From Halorussus vallis (lineage in GTDB: Archaea; Halobacteriota; Halobacteria; Halobacteriales; Haladaptataceae), in the NCBI RefSeq assembly GCF_024138165.1, contig NZ_CP100004.1:62001-126000 (forward strand): DNA of 64,000 nt. The letters are read 5' to 3'. The first letter of the stretch is position 1, and every line of letters begins with the position of its first letter. The notes beneath the pieces are model-generated. The model was not told the DNA's origin. It saw nothing but the letters and a program-made list of their open reading frames with translations, and did no database searches. This document shows positions 39,406-48,996 of the stretch, piece after piece. The position numbers were made by a program, and so were the translations under genes.

Positions 39406-39722
39406 CTCAGTCGCCTCGGACGTTGGCCTCTAAGGCCTATTCCGTCGGTGAACTGTCGGAATCTTTTTCCAGCAGGCGCTTATAAGAATGTGTAACTGCT
39501 GAATCGACTGGTCCGAGCGGATACTGTCTGTACCGGTGCATCCCTGATAGGGGATGTGACTCTACGGGCGTAACACTCCCCGCGCGGGAGGGCCACCGTC
39601 GATTCGGTTTTGCGTAGCACTGCCTTTCTAGCGAACCCTCGTACTGCTTGGAGTCACCGCTGTCCTATCCTGTCGGACTCTGAGCGTCCCGCTGGCGATT
39701 CGAACCACGACAGAATCCTACC
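39406..39722 (+). other. long structured leader of the subtilisin gene
   Basis: A TATA box (GCTTATAAG near 39480-39488) lies 235 bases before the ATG, so an unusually long leader is predicted. It contains the hairpin CATCCC/GGGATG and ends with a stem CTGTCG 39670-39675 with CGACAG 39708-39713 that encloses GCTGGCGATTCGAACCA, reminiscent of the tRNA-like minihelices but with a poor T-stem. The ATG follows after 9 nt. Confidence 0.45.
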
Positions 39723-41324
39723 ATGTCAAGACCGTACTCCACCCTCGTAGTCGTACTGCTCGTCCTCGTGAGTGCCGTTGTGCCCGCGAGCGCTGCACTC
39801 GGACTCAACGACACTCCGAGTATCGAGACGGCCGAACACTACGGACAGCCGTCATTCGTCGTCACGTACTCGGACGGCGGCCTCACAGACCTCCGCGAGT
39901 GGGCGAGCAAGCGTAGCGAGCGAAAACTGATTCGGTACGACAATGCGAGCGGGACGGCGACGGTCGCCGCGCCACGGGTCGCCGTCGACGCGGGCTTGCT
40001 CAACCGCGTGCTGAGTGTCCGGTCGCTCGACGACCTCAGCCGCCTGTCGAGTAGGAGTCTCCTTTCGTCGCAGGGCTACATCAAGCACGTCCAACCGAAC
40101 TACGTCCACTCGCTCGCGAAGCCTATCGAGGTCCTACGAGACAAGTCGAACGCCTCGATTCCGACGCAGGGTTGGACAGCATTAGACGACCCCAAGTATC
40201 CTCTGAACGGCGTGGCATTCTCCGGGGACGCGAATAAGACGACGATGGCTGAGTCACGCGCGATTCTCGGCGTCGATAACGTCTCCGCGAATATCGACGG
40301 AACGGGCGTTCTCGTAGCGAACATCGACACGGGAACCAACACCGCAGACGGCCTCGTGTTCGGGAACGGAAGTTCGGGGTCGGAAATCCGGATTTCGAAT
40401 GCCTCGAAGAACTTCATCACGAACACGACGGTTGAGCAGGCGGGATGGGACGCGATTGCTGACGGAAACGGCCACGGGACGTGGACGAGTTCGGCGGTTG
40501 CTGCGAATACGTCGAACGACTCGCACGACGGCGTTGTGCCGGGCGCTCGACTGCTCGTCTTGAAGGCGCTTTCGGACGATGGCAGTGGGTCGACGTCGGA
40601 TATTGCTGAGGCGATTCGGTACGCGGCCGACCAGAACGCCGACGTGGTTACGATGTCGCTTGGTTCGCCGGTGTACGACGAGGCAATCGTCTCGGCCGTC
40701 GAATACGCGTACGCGCACGGGGTTGATGTGGTGACGGTCGCGGCCGGGAACAGTCGATTCGCGCGAAGTCCTGGTATCGCGTCACCGGGAGACGCGCAAG
40801 ACGTGATTACGGTCGGCGCGACGAACGGCAGTGAACCATCGCACGCGGCGAGCGCGTACTTCTCGCAGTACGGCCCTGACAGCGGGGCGACGGACCTCTC
40901 TACTGGGATGTCGCGCGGTGCGAGCATCGACGTGGTTGCGCCGGGAATGGCGACCGTCGTGCGCGTTCCCGTTGAGGATAGTAGTCGGACGAAGCTCTCG
41001 AAGCTCTCGGGGACTTCGATGGCGACCCCGATGGTCGCTGGTGGTGCGGCGCTCCTCGTCGACGCACACCCGTCGTGGGAGAACAAGACGTTCCGCGACT
41101 GGATTCGAGACGGCGCGGTCGCCGTCCCTCACGCGGCTGAGACTGAGGTTGGACACGGGATGTTCAACGCCGCGAATTCGATTTCGAAGACGGACCCGAA
41201 GACCGAGCAGGAGGGCGCGATGACCAAGGCCGCCGAGCGTCGTGACGATTTCCAGCGGGCTCTCGCGGGCGATACGTCGTGGCTTCCGTTCTCGGTCGCA
41301 CCCGTCATCGCAGAAGGAGTCTAA
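39723..41324 (+). CDS. secreted subtilisin-like serine protease (halolysin type)
   Basis: A 533-residue protein with a signal peptide (residues 8-24), an inhibitor-like propeptide to about 130, and the S8 catalytic domain. The triad is Asp in VLVANIDTGTN (about 201), His in GNGHGTWTS (about 250) and Ser in SGTSMATPMVAGGAALL (about 432). Unlike classical halolysins there is no large C-terminal extension. Located beside the giant surface proteins, it may process them or host S-layer proteins. Confidence 0.9.
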   Translation: MSRPYSTLVVVLLVLVSAVVPASAALGLNDTPSIETAEHYGQPSFVVTYSDGGLTDLREWASKRSERKLIRYDNASGTATVAAPRVAVDAGLLNRVLSVRSLDDLSRLSSRSLLSSQGYIKHVQPNYVHSLAKPIEVLRDKSNASIPTQGWTALDDPKYPLNGVAFSGDANKTTMAESRAILGVDNVSANIDGTGVLVANIDTGTNTADGLVFGNGSSGSEIRISNASKNFITNTTVEQAGWDAIADGNGHGTWTSSAVAANTSNDSHDGVVPGARLLVLKALSDDGSGSTSDIAEAIRYAADQNADVVTMSLGSPVYDEAIVSAVEYAYAHGVDVVTVAAGNSRFARSPGIASPGDAQDVITVGATNGSEPSHAASAYFSQYGPDSGATDLSTGMSRGASIDVVAPGMATVVRVPVEDSSRTKLSKLSGTSMATPMVAGGAALLVDAHPSWENKTFRDWIRDGAVAVPHAAETEVGHGMFNAANSISKTDPKTEQEGAMTKAAERRDDFQRALAGDTSWLPFSVAPVIAEGV

Positions 41325-41328
41325 GGAT

Positions 41329-42093
41329 ATGAGTCAGGTTTCTCGACGACAGTTCCTCCGAGCGACAGCCCTCGCTGGAACCGTTACGGCCGTAGGGAGT
41401 ACGCACGTTCATGCCGACCACGGTGAGCATCAACCGGACCACGTTTCGGTGACGTTCGACCGAGTGTTTCTCGAATCCTACCAACCGCGTCTCGACCTCA
41501 CGGCGGTCAAGACGAACCCGGAGGACACTCTCCCGAAAGCGATCTACGGATGGAAGGCATCGAGTCCCGAGCATTCGACGGACGTCGCCGTGTTCTGGAC
41601 TGCCTATTCCTTTCAAGCAGGCCTCTCACCGTTCGGGCATGACTCGCACCTCGGCGACCATGAGCCGGTCTACGTGTTCGTCGATGACGAAACGGGCGAG
41701 GTCCGAGAGGTCATCTACAGCGCGTACCACTGGCTTCGCGGCCGGGCGACAGTACCACCGCTCTATGACGGGAGACACCCCGAGGCGACGGTAGTTAGCC
41801 CGTGGCACCAGTACTCGCTCGGAGCAAGTCCGGAAGCGGAGTTCGTCTCCGTCGAAGACCTGCTCGATGTCTTCAACAATTGGCTTGACGATGGCCTTGA
41901 AGACGACCTGGCTCCTGGGACTGCACGGAATCCCTGGAAGATGTCCGGACGGTCTGGCCGCCGTCACTGGTGGCGGGAAGGACGAGACGGAGTGAGCATG
42001 AACAAGCTGTTCTATAGTTCGATGCTTAGCATCAGCGGGTTAGTTCCTGGTATCGACATCGGCGGTGCGAGCGCAAGCGACAACACGGAGTAA
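41329..42093 (+). CDS. Tat-exported protein
   Basis: A 254-residue protein starting MSQVSRRQFLRATALAGTVT: a twin-arginine signal (SRRQFLRA) and hydrophobic stretch. The mature part (HVSVTFDRVFLESYQPRLDL to VFVDDETGEVREVIYSAYHW) is beta-rich with no cofactor motif; several His residues (HADHGEHQPDH) could bind metal. Only five bases after the protease gene, so probably one operon with it. Confidence 0.7.
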   Translation: MSQVSRRQFLRATALAGTVTAVGSTHVHADHGEHQPDHVSVTFDRVFLESYQPRLDLTAVKTNPEDTLPKAIYGWKASSPEHSTDVAVFWTAYSFQAGLSPFGHDSHLGDHEPVYVFVDDETGEVREVIYSAYHWLRGRATVPPLYDGRHPEATVVSPWHQYSLGASPEAEFVSVEDLLDVFNNWLDDGLEDDLAPGTARNPWKMSGRSGRRHWWREGRDGVSMNKLFYSSMLSISGLVPGIDIGGASASDNTE

Positions 42094-42102
42094 ACTACAA
42101 AC

Positions 42103-45100
42103 ATGTTAGAAGAACCCTGGTTTGAGAGTGGTATCGTTATCGGAATGCCCAACACCGGTTTGACGGTCACCGTCGCCGCGGCCGTGTTCGTCCTGGGCCT
42201 GCTCGCCGCCCTGGTCGCCTCGAGCCGCGACCCGCGAGCCCTGGCCGGCCGTGCTAGATTCATGGACTGGAAACTACCTCGCAAAGCCCTTTCTCTCGTT
42301 TTCTGCCTGTTTCTCATTACCAGCGGTATCGGGCCGTTCGTTCATGTTTCCCCGACTGACACGGCAGAAGCTCACGGGACTTCAACGATAGACTGGCAAA
42401 ATTCTCCAATGGATGGAGATTACATGGATTCGGCATATGATAAGCAGAACAAAACCGTCTTTGGTGCGTCTAACTCTAAAGTAGTTGCTATAGATGCCGA
42501 GACTGGTTCTTATAAATACAATATTTCCACAGGAGAAGTTTATGGGGTATCCTACGAGGGGAATTACCTCTATCTAACATACAGGGCCAGTACCATAGGA
42601 ATATATGACGCGTCAAACGGACAATTTGTGAAGAACATCTCTATAAAACAGAAATACATAAGAGCAATAGAGGTTTCGGACTCCGGAACTATATTCTTCG
42701 CAGGTCAATCAAACATAACGGCAATGAACCAGGATGGTTCAGTAAAATGGACTAGCCCAACTGGGGACTGGGGAAGGGAGCTCGTTTACTCAAAATCGGA
42801 TAATCGCGTATATCTTGCGTCTGATGCCGGTATCTATGCAGTTAACGCTACTGATGGCTCTCGAGAATGGGTCTATAGCCCTTCGACAATTCAGTATAAG
42901 ACTCTCACTGTTGATTCCACAGGAGTCTATTTCGGCGGGAGAGACGGGAATCCGGTATATATCGGGGGCGTAGATAAATCGGGTAATCAACTGTTCTCCG
43001 ACCAAATAGCTTCGGCGGGGGAACAACCAAGGGGTATGCGAAAATTTGAAGAATTCCTCTACTATGGCCTTCAGTCGGCGTCTGAAGTTCATGCCTATAA
43101 CGTTTCGTCTCAAGGAGTCGCACACGCATATACCGGACTGGCGAACACCGACCAAACGGGCGAAGCGATTGAACGGGGCGGTAACGTACATTACGTTAAC
43201 TTCGGGATTGATTCGGTTGGGTCACTCGATACGGGGCACGTCGCGTCTTATTCGTCTCCGGTTTCGGGGACTGTCAGTGATTCATCCGGCAACCCAATTG
43301 CTCAAGCGAATCTGACCATCACGGATACATCTGACAGTTCCGAAGTGTTCTCAGGCCAGTCGAACAACACCGGGGAATTCTCTGCCCAGCTTGAAGATGG
43401 CGACTACCGTCTAACCGCAAACAAGAACGGCTACGTAGAGTTCTCAAAGACGTTCACAGTCTCGGGCAGTCCAAAGACCGTGGACATCACGCTCACCGCG
43501 AAGCAGACGATTTCGGGGACGGTCGTTCACTGTTCAGACGGTCAAGCGATAACTCGCATCCAGCAGGGTTCTGACGCTACGTGCCCGACTGTCTCGAACG
43601 CGACGGTCGAAATCTGGGCGGTGTCGCACGCGAACATCACGCCTGAGGGCGTCCAGTCGAAGTTCGACCGTGCGAAGGAACTCCTCGAACAAGCAAAGAA
43701 TCCGAAACCACCGAACTTCCGGTTGAACCGCACACTCACCGGACAAACGGGCATCTTCCGCAACACGAGTAAGCTCTACCCGGCGCTCTACACCCAGGAG
43801 GACATGGGGACTGCGCCGTGGGTGTCCGACAGCGCGGATCTCCGAACGCCTCGACTCCAACTCCCTGCTGGTGAACCCATCATCGTCACAGCCTGGAATC
43901 CCGAGAGGGGCGGCGTTGGCTGTGGTGTCGGTGCGTGGGTGACGAGCAACGAGTATAACTGCCAGCTTCCGGGCAAGCATGTTCGGAATGGGAAGGTAGT
44001 GTTCCAGCGCGTTGACCACCTCGGAGATGAAGTCGGTAGTCCGCACGAGGTTGCGTTGTCGAAAACGAAGGGTGGCGGGCTCGGCGACCCGAGTAGCCTC
44101 AAGTACGGCCGGACGCGTCTCTCGGCAGGTTTCTACGAGGTCACGGTCAATAAGGACGGCAAAGAAGCCGTCTCGTATCCCGTGGTTGTCGGCAGTCCGA
44201 ACGAGGTCGCTGAGACGATTCAGAAGGACCTCCGGAATGACGCGAACCAGTTGACAGAACAGGCGAAACAAACTCTCCAACGGCTCCAGTCAGGGAAGTT
44301 CGAGCGTATCACTGTCCAGGCGGATGAGAACGGGAAGTTCTCGTATCAAGTCGACGACCCGATGCTGAAGACGGTGGCTGTTCAGGCGTACAAGGGAGGG
44401 CAGGTTCTCGAAGACGCGAAGAACCCGTCGATGGAGCGGCTTCGAACGGTGATGGAAAACGGCGGCTACAACGGCTCCGTCTACATCTCTACGGAAGTCG
44501 AGACGGTTCGTGTCGAGAACGCCCAAGGCCTCACAGTCGAGACGCGCGAACTGTCTGCGCCGCCGTTCTACAATTCGTCACTGTTCAACCAGTCGTGGAC
44601 GGACTTCCTCAAGCAACTCCGGAATCAGTCGTTCTCGGAGCTTCCGGCGTTCCTACAACAGCAGTTGAACGGGACGTCGCGCGAGCGTCTCCAGCAGGTC
44701 TACGAGCAGTTGAACCAACTGACGAAACAGAATGACCGGCTTCGCGACCGCTACGAGGAACTGTTGAATCGCCAGAACCAGGACATCAACGTCGAAATTA
44801 ATGGGTCGGACGCGAGCAATGAGGAGCTCCGTCAACGGATTCAGGCGCTCCAGCAGACGATTACGGAACTCCGAGATACGATAGAGGTCGGCGACGGAAG
44901 CACGAACGTCGGCCAAAACGCGGTGACGGCGATCCGGACGTTCGGTGCGGACCTCACGAAAGACCAAGTGGTCGTAACCGGCCACTGGTCGAACGGGACG
45001 TCGTTCGTGGTTCCCGATGAGTACATCACGCTCGACCAGAGTACGACGACGAACATCCCTGGAGTGAACTTCGGGACGACAACAGTGCGTGTGGAGGACT

Positions 45101-46047
45101 ACCCGATTACGGAGTCGGACCCGGCGGGCCTATCGTTCTCGTTCCGCGTTGCTGGCGAGAACGGAATTGGCAGTGCAACGAATCGTCTCTCCAACCCGCA
45201 CGCGGAGGGTGAACCCCCGAAGATATCGAGCATCGACCTTTCGACACTCCGACCGGGGCCGCAGGAGACGGTCGCTGTGGCAGTGAATCCGGCCGAGGAC
45301 TCGTCGTTCCGGCGCGTAACCGGTGCGACGGTGTATGGACCAAGTGGTGCTGAACTGAACACGTCGAACGTCTCAGAAGGCAATCGATTCACCTTCAAGA
45401 CCAAGGGCGCGGGCGTGTACTCGCTCCGAATCGGGATAGAGACGACGGATGGGACGCAGCACGTTGAGACGTTCCGGCTATCGGCCGCAAAGAAGAGCGA
45501 GGCGCGACCGCCGAGCATCCGCGCGAAGAGCGGTGTCGTCGGCGTCTACGCCCTCACAGGCGATACGTTCCAAGACGGAAGCATCGACGTCGAATCGAAC
45601 GGTCAGTCAGTGAGCATCGTCGGCCAACTCCCCTGCGAGGTGGATGCACCGTCGAGCGTTCACGTCTACACTGAGAGTGTCCAACCGAGTAGCACCGCAA
45701 CGACGGAGATTCGGCTCGTTCGCTGTGGCGACCACCGCGAACTCAAGCGCCACGTCGAAGTGACGGTTCACGGGAAGGCACTCTCGGAGAACGCGCTCGT
45801 CTACCGGAACGGAGAGCCACTCACGATGGACGGAAGCACGCGATACGGCCAGTACTCCATCTCAGCGAACGGGACAGTCTACGAGACGTACACGGACGCG
45901 AGCGGGACGCTAACGCTGAAGGTGAACAACGACCCCGGTTACATCGACCGACTGCTCTTCAGCCTCAACAAGCGCGTTTCGTTCTCGATGCCGGACGTCC
46001 TCAGCTTCACAACCGTACCGAAGCTTCCGGACGTTTCTGCGAACTAA
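42103..46047 (+). CDS. giant secreted surface protein 2, mosaic composition
   Basis: A 1314-residue paralogue of the protein at 32120. It has two N-terminal hydrophobic segments (about 18-41 and 58-78), then a propeller-like domain, CarboxypepD-reg-like beta sandwiches (VSGTVSDSSGNPIAQANLTI), a coiled coil (LNQLTKQNDRLRDRYEELL) and Ig-like domains; the C-terminal two thirds align with paralogue 1. The propeller part (about 42390-43150) is markedly AT-rich with different codon use, so this domain was probably exchanged by recombination. A start at Met 54 (42262) is an alternative. Confidence 0.75.
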   Translation: MLEEPWFESGIVIGMPNTGLTVTVAAAVFVLGLLAALVASSRDPRALAGRARFMDWKLPRKALSLVFCLFLITSGIGPFVHVSPTDTAEAHGTSTIDWQNSPMDGDYMDSAYDKQNKTVFGASNSKVVAIDAETGSYKYNISTGEVYGVSYEGNYLYLTYRASTIGIYDASNGQFVKNISIKQKYIRAIEVSDSGTIFFAGQSNITAMNQDGSVKWTSPTGDWGRELVYSKSDNRVYLASDAGIYAVNATDGSREWVYSPSTIQYKTLTVDSTGVYFGGRDGNPVYIGGVDKSGNQLFSDQIASAGEQPRGMRKFEEFLYYGLQSASEVHAYNVSSQGVAHAYTGLANTDQTGEAIERGGNVHYVNFGIDSVGSLDTGHVASYSSPVSGTVSDSSGNPIAQANLTITDTSDSSEVFSGQSNNTGEFSAQLEDGDYRLTANKNGYVEFSKTFTVSGSPKTVDITLTAKQTISGTVVHCSDGQAITRIQQGSDATCPTVSNATVEIWAVSHANITPEGVQSKFDRAKELLEQAKNPKPPNFRLNRTLTGQTGIFRNTSKLYPALYTQEDMGTAPWVSDSADLRTPRLQLPAGEPIIVTAWNPERGGVGCGVGAWVTSNEYNCQLPGKHVRNGKVVFQRVDHLGDEVGSPHEVALSKTKGGGLGDPSSLKYGRTRLSAGFYEVTVNKDGKEAVSYPVVVGSPNEVAETIQKDLRNDANQLTEQAKQTLQRLQSGKFERITVQADENGKFSYQVDDPMLKTVAVQAYKGGQVLEDAKNPSMERLRTVMENGGYNGSVYISTEVETVRVENAQGLTVETRELSAPPFYNSSLFNQSWTDFLKQLRNQSFSELPAFLQQQLNGTSRERLQQVYEQLNQLTKQNDRLRDRYEELLNRQNQDINVEINGSDASNEELRQRIQALQQTITELRDTIEVGDGSTNVGQNAVTAIRTFGADLTKDQVVVTGHWSNGTSFVVPDEYITLDQSTTTNIPGVNFGTTTVRVEDYPITESDPAGLSFSFRVAGENGIGSATNRLSNPHAEGEPPKISSIDLSTLRPGPQETVAVAVNPAEDSSFRRVTGATVYGPSGAELNTSNVSEGNRFTFKTKGAGVYSLRIGIETTDGTQHVETFRLSAAKKSEARPPSIRAKSGVVGVYALTGDTFQDGSIDVESNGQSVSIVGQLPCEVDAPSSVHVYTESVQPSSTATTEIRLVRCGDHRELKRHVEVTVHGKALSENALVYRNGEPLTMDGSTRYGQYSISANGTVYETYTDASGTLTLKVNNDPGYIDRLLFSLNKRVSFSMPDVLSFTTVPKLPDVSAN

Positions 46048-46224
46048 TCCGCAACTACAGTTCTACGAGATTCCGAACCAACAGAGTGTGAGAGCCATGT
46101 TTACGAATCCACGACAGAACCACCTCCGGTACGAGACAGGTGGAGTACCCCCGCCTCCGAAACTGGCGGCCATACTCCCCAGTGAATCATCTTCTGACCA
46201 TCCCAATTCCGGCAGTCTTCAGCA
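46048..46224. other. spacer before secreted-protein cassette
   Basis: 177 bases with no convincing ORF or strong hairpin; contains no obvious TATA box. Probably a leader or read-through region from the surface-protein gene into the cassette. Confidence 0.35.
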
Positions 46225-47211
46225 ATGAGCAACAGCAAGACCTACGTCAAGAAGTTCGTCGCACTCGCCATCGCCGCCCTCCTCGTCACGGGCGGTATGC
46301 AGGGCGCACTCGCGGCGAAACCCAGCATCGACACAGAAACTACGAACACGACCTCTACCTCCGAGATTACGGATGGGTCGGTCATCGATGTTCGCAACGG
46401 TGCGAACGCGTCGGACTACCACTCCATCCAGTACACCGCCGACAGTGAGAACTCGAAACTCAAAGTCACGCTGAACGGCAGCAAGGAAGGTGACGCCGTG
46501 TTCTACGCGAACAGTTCGGCAGAGGTCGTCGACTCCGCGTCGAACACGTACAAGGTGAACTTCTCAGAAGTGGAGCTCGCAGACGTTCCGCGGAAGGTGA
46601 ACCAGAACGTCACGCTCGACTTCACCATCATCAACAATACGGCGGCGGCCAACTCCGACACGACGACCATCCAGGTCACGCTCCGAAACGGCGCGAACAA
46701 CAGCGTCGTCTACGTCTCGGACTTCGACGTCGAGGATTCGAACGACATCGAGACGTTCAACAAGAACACGACGATTGCGGGCCTCACGATTCCGTTCACG
46801 ACGAAGGACTACTCGCAGATCTCCGACCTTGACCGGAACGTGAATGGGAGTGCGACGGACGTGACGGTCGTCTTCGGTAACGGCACGGTCGCAGAAGACT
46901 ACTCGAACGCGGTCGCGAGCGATGCGTCGGAGGGCGACTGGCTCATCAGTCAGGCATCGCTGCTCAGTACGACGCCCGTGAAGGTCTACAACGAGGAAGC
47001 GCCCGACAGCGTTTCGGACGGCGATAGCTACGGTGTCTACTCGTCGGATATCGGCGGCCAAGCCGGTATCACGTACGAACTCGGTGAGACGTTCGAGGAC
47101 GAGGACGAGGTGACGGTGAACTCGTTCGGGAACAAGAACTACGGGTTCTCCTACAGCCTCCTCAAGTCGTTCGGCGCGCTCGACGCCATCAAGGCCGCGA
47201 GTTTCTGCTGA
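46225..47211 (+). CDS. secreted protein, candidate structural component
   Basis: A 328-residue protein with a Sec signal (KKFVALAIAALLVTGGMQGA, cleavage near ALAAK). The mature chain is Thr/Asn/Asp-rich, beta-type, with many sequons (NTTS, NGSK, NSSA). A hydrophobic C-terminal end (FSYSLLKSFGALDAIKAASF) may anchor it. First gene of the rightward membrane cassette; could be a major surface or particle protein. No family identified. Confidence 0.65.
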   Translation: MSNSKTYVKKFVALAIAALLVTGGMQGALAAKPSIDTETTNTTSTSEITDGSVIDVRNGANASDYHSIQYTADSENSKLKVTLNGSKEGDAVFYANSSAEVVDSASNTYKVNFSEVELADVPRKVNQNVTLDFTIINNTAAANSDTTTIQVTLRNGANNSVVYVSDFDVEDSNDIETFNKNTTIAGLTIPFTTKDYSQISDLDRNVNGSATDVTVVFGNGTVAEDYSNAVASDASEGDWLISQASLLSTTPVKVYNEEAPDSVSDGDSYGVYSSDIGGQAGITYELGETFEDEDEVTVNSFGNKNYGFSYSLLKSFGALDAIKAASFC

Positions 47212-47214
47212 ACG

Positions 47215-47475
47215 ATGGCTGGAAGTAAACGTAGAGATGCGGCCGTTCGCTTCGGCGGCGGCCTGTTCTACTATCTTGCGTTCATACTCGTCGCACCGAT
47301 CTTGTTCGGTGTGTCGATACTCTGGTTCCTCGTCGACGTTCTCTACCAGCTTGTTACTGGCAAGGAGGGCTTGAGCGACGACGGTATGGTGCCCCGAGCG
47401 TACAGGAAGACGCAGGGCACCGGGACGTGGGCGTTGTTCGGTGATTCCGACAGTCCGCGTTGGGGCCGGAAGTAG
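47215..47475 (+). CDS. small membrane protein
   Basis: An 86-residue protein with one or two hydrophobic helices (GGGLFYYLAFILVAPILFGV, SILWFLVDVLYQLVTG) and a polar tail. Starts 3 bases after the secreted-protein stop. Part of the cassette. A tRNA-like minihelix lies 31 bases after its stop. Confidence 0.6.
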   Translation: MAGSKRRDAAVRFGGGLFYYLAFILVAPILFGVSILWFLVDVLYQLVTGKEGLSDDGMVPRAYRKTQGTGTWALFGDSDSPRWGRK

Positions 47476-47505
47476 CACCGACACCAGTAGTACCCCTACC
47501 TGAAA

Positions 47506-47549
47506 CCCATCTTTGGAGCAGTTGGTCTGGTTCGACTCCGGACGTGGGC
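47506..47549 (+). ncRNA. tRNA-like acceptor/T-arm minihelix in cassette
   Basis: T-arm GTCTGG 47525-47530, loop TTCGACT, CCGGAC 47538-47543 (one G-U). Stacked acceptor CCCAT 47506-47510 with GTGGG 47544-47548 (one G-U). A 14-nt linker. It lies between the membrane protein gene and the next secreted-protein gene, whose ATG is 16 nt downstream; a natural place for RNA cleavage. Confidence 0.6.
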
Positions 47550-47565
47550 GTTATAGACTGTTATC

Positions 47566-48207
47566 ATGATACAGGTACATCCCAGATTCGCGAGTATCGT
47601 TTTCGCCGTGCTCCTCGTGTCGAGTGCGGTCGCAACACCAACCCTTGCCGCTGAAGAAGACGATAATTTCTTTGACGGTCTTGTGAGCGACGACGATGGG
47701 CCGAGTCTGCTTGAACGTGCCGCGGTGAAAGCCGCCGGGATTTCGGGGTGGTTCGCTCGCGCGGACTTCCCCGGCTTCGGGAGTGACGAGTCGGGGAGTG
47801 CGATCGAGTACGCGAATGATTTCCAGTCGGAGTTCAATTCGAACAACAAGAGTATCGAGTCGTATGCGAGCGAGCGACTGAACCCCACAACTGGGTACGA
47901 TACGTTCGCGGTGTACTTCCACGACAAGAGCGGCGCGAACGTGACGCGGTACGTTGTCGCGGACGTGTCGAACGGAAGCTGGTCGAACGCCCGTGTCGTC
48001 GCGTCGACGAATCGGAGTGTCGACCACTGGATTTCGGCGGACTGGTACGCGAGCAAGCACACCGCCGACGAGTTGGATACGTTCGTCGAGGAGTACGCGG
48101 AACTGAACCAGGGCCTCACGCGGGGCTACCAGCTAAAGCTCGTCGCGAAGTACGGGAGTGGCCTTGAGAGCGACATGTGGGCGCGGAATCGGAGTGACTC
48201 GGAATGA
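47566..48207 (+). CDS. secreted protein
   Basis: A 213-residue protein. Signal peptide (FASIVFAVLLVSSAVATPTL, cleavage near LAAEE). The mature chain is acidic with helical ARADFPGFGSDESGS and a beta-like YDTFAVYFHDKSGANVTRYV. No family recognised. Overlaps the next gene by four bases. Confidence 0.6.
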   Translation: MIQVHPRFASIVFAVLLVSSAVATPTLAAEEDDNFFDGLVSDDDGPSLLERAAVKAAGISGWFARADFPGFGSDESGSAIEYANDFQSEFNSNNKSIESYASERLNPTTGYDTFAVYFHDKSGANVTRYVVADVSNGSWSNARVVASTNRSVDHWISADWYASKHTADELDTFVEEYAELNQGLTRGYQLKLVAKYGSGLESDMWARNRSDSE

Positions 48208-48461
48208 ATCTCGATAGAATACAGCGACGGAACGGGATGAATCGGCTTGGAATGCATGTCCTTCTCTTGCTCGCGGTTTCGATCATCGTCTGGCTAGGGA
48301 TAACAACACGGGCATGGCCGGTGTTTGACGCGGGCCAGTTCATCTACGAGCATATCCAAATCGTCCCCCCGGAGTTCGAGGACGGCCTCGCTCAAGTCCT
48401 TCTCGTCGACGTGGTGTTCGTGTTCGTCGAACTCGGCTTCTATCTCGGAGGTGACGCCTGA
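48204..48461 (+). CDS. small two-helix membrane protein
   Basis: An 85-residue protein with hydrophobic segments at residues 16-35 (GMHVLLLLAVSIIVWLGITT) and 66-82 (VLLVDVVFVFVELGFYL). Coupled to both neighbours. Unknown role in the membrane cassette. Confidence 0.6.
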   Translation: MNLDRIQRRNGMNRLGMHVLLLLAVSIIVWLGITTRAWPVFDAGQFIYEHIQIVPPEFEDGLAQVLLVDVVFVFVELGFYLGGDA

Positions 48462-48994
48462 TGCCGTTTGACGATGACCGTCGAGAGAAGTCGAAACAGC
48501 ATCGTGAAGCCGCCTATTCGCGGTGGGAGAACACCACGGACCATGTGAAACGCAAGTCACGAGAGGGCGTGACGGACGCGCTCATATTCGTGCTGGGACT
48601 CCCGATGACCCTGTTCGGGTTCCTCGCCCGACAGACCGTGGGGACGTGGCGGCGGACTCGCGGATTCCTCGGATGGATTACGCTAGACCGCTTGATGCCG
48701 TCGGGGTTGGCGGGCGCGATTCAGGAAGTAATCGACCTTCTCCCGAAGGCGCTTGGACTCCGGGGGACGCCACGCACGAAGCAGTTCTCGGCGGCTGTGA
48801 TTCTCGGTGTGCTCGCGTATTTTGCGACGTTCCTGACGGGTGGCCTGCTCATCGGCGCGGCGGTGGTTCTTACGCTCATGGTGGTTGTCGCGCTCGGTCG
48901 GAATATCCCGTTCGTGAATCGGACGTGGCAGGACACGACGGCGAAACTCCCCGTCAAGAACGACTACGATATTATCGGGTGGGAGCGTGACTGA
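48461..48994 (+). CDS. membrane protein
   Basis: A 177-residue protein: charged N-terminus (REKSKQHREAAYSRWENTTD), a hydrophobic segment around ALIFVLGLPMTLFGFLARQT and another pair at AAVILGVLAYFATFLTGGLL and IGAAVVLTLMVVVALG. Starts on the last base of the previous stop. Possibly an assembly or channel component. Confidence 0.6.
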   Translation: MPFDDDRREKSKQHREAAYSRWENTTDHVKRKSREGVTDALIFVLGLPMTLFGFLARQTVGTWRRTRGFLGWITLDRLMPSGLAGAIQEVIDLLPKALGLRGTPRTKQFSAAVILGVLAYFATFLTGGLLIGAAVVLTLMVVVALGRNIPFVNRTWQDTTAKLPVKNDYDIIGWERD

Positions 48995-48996
48995 TT

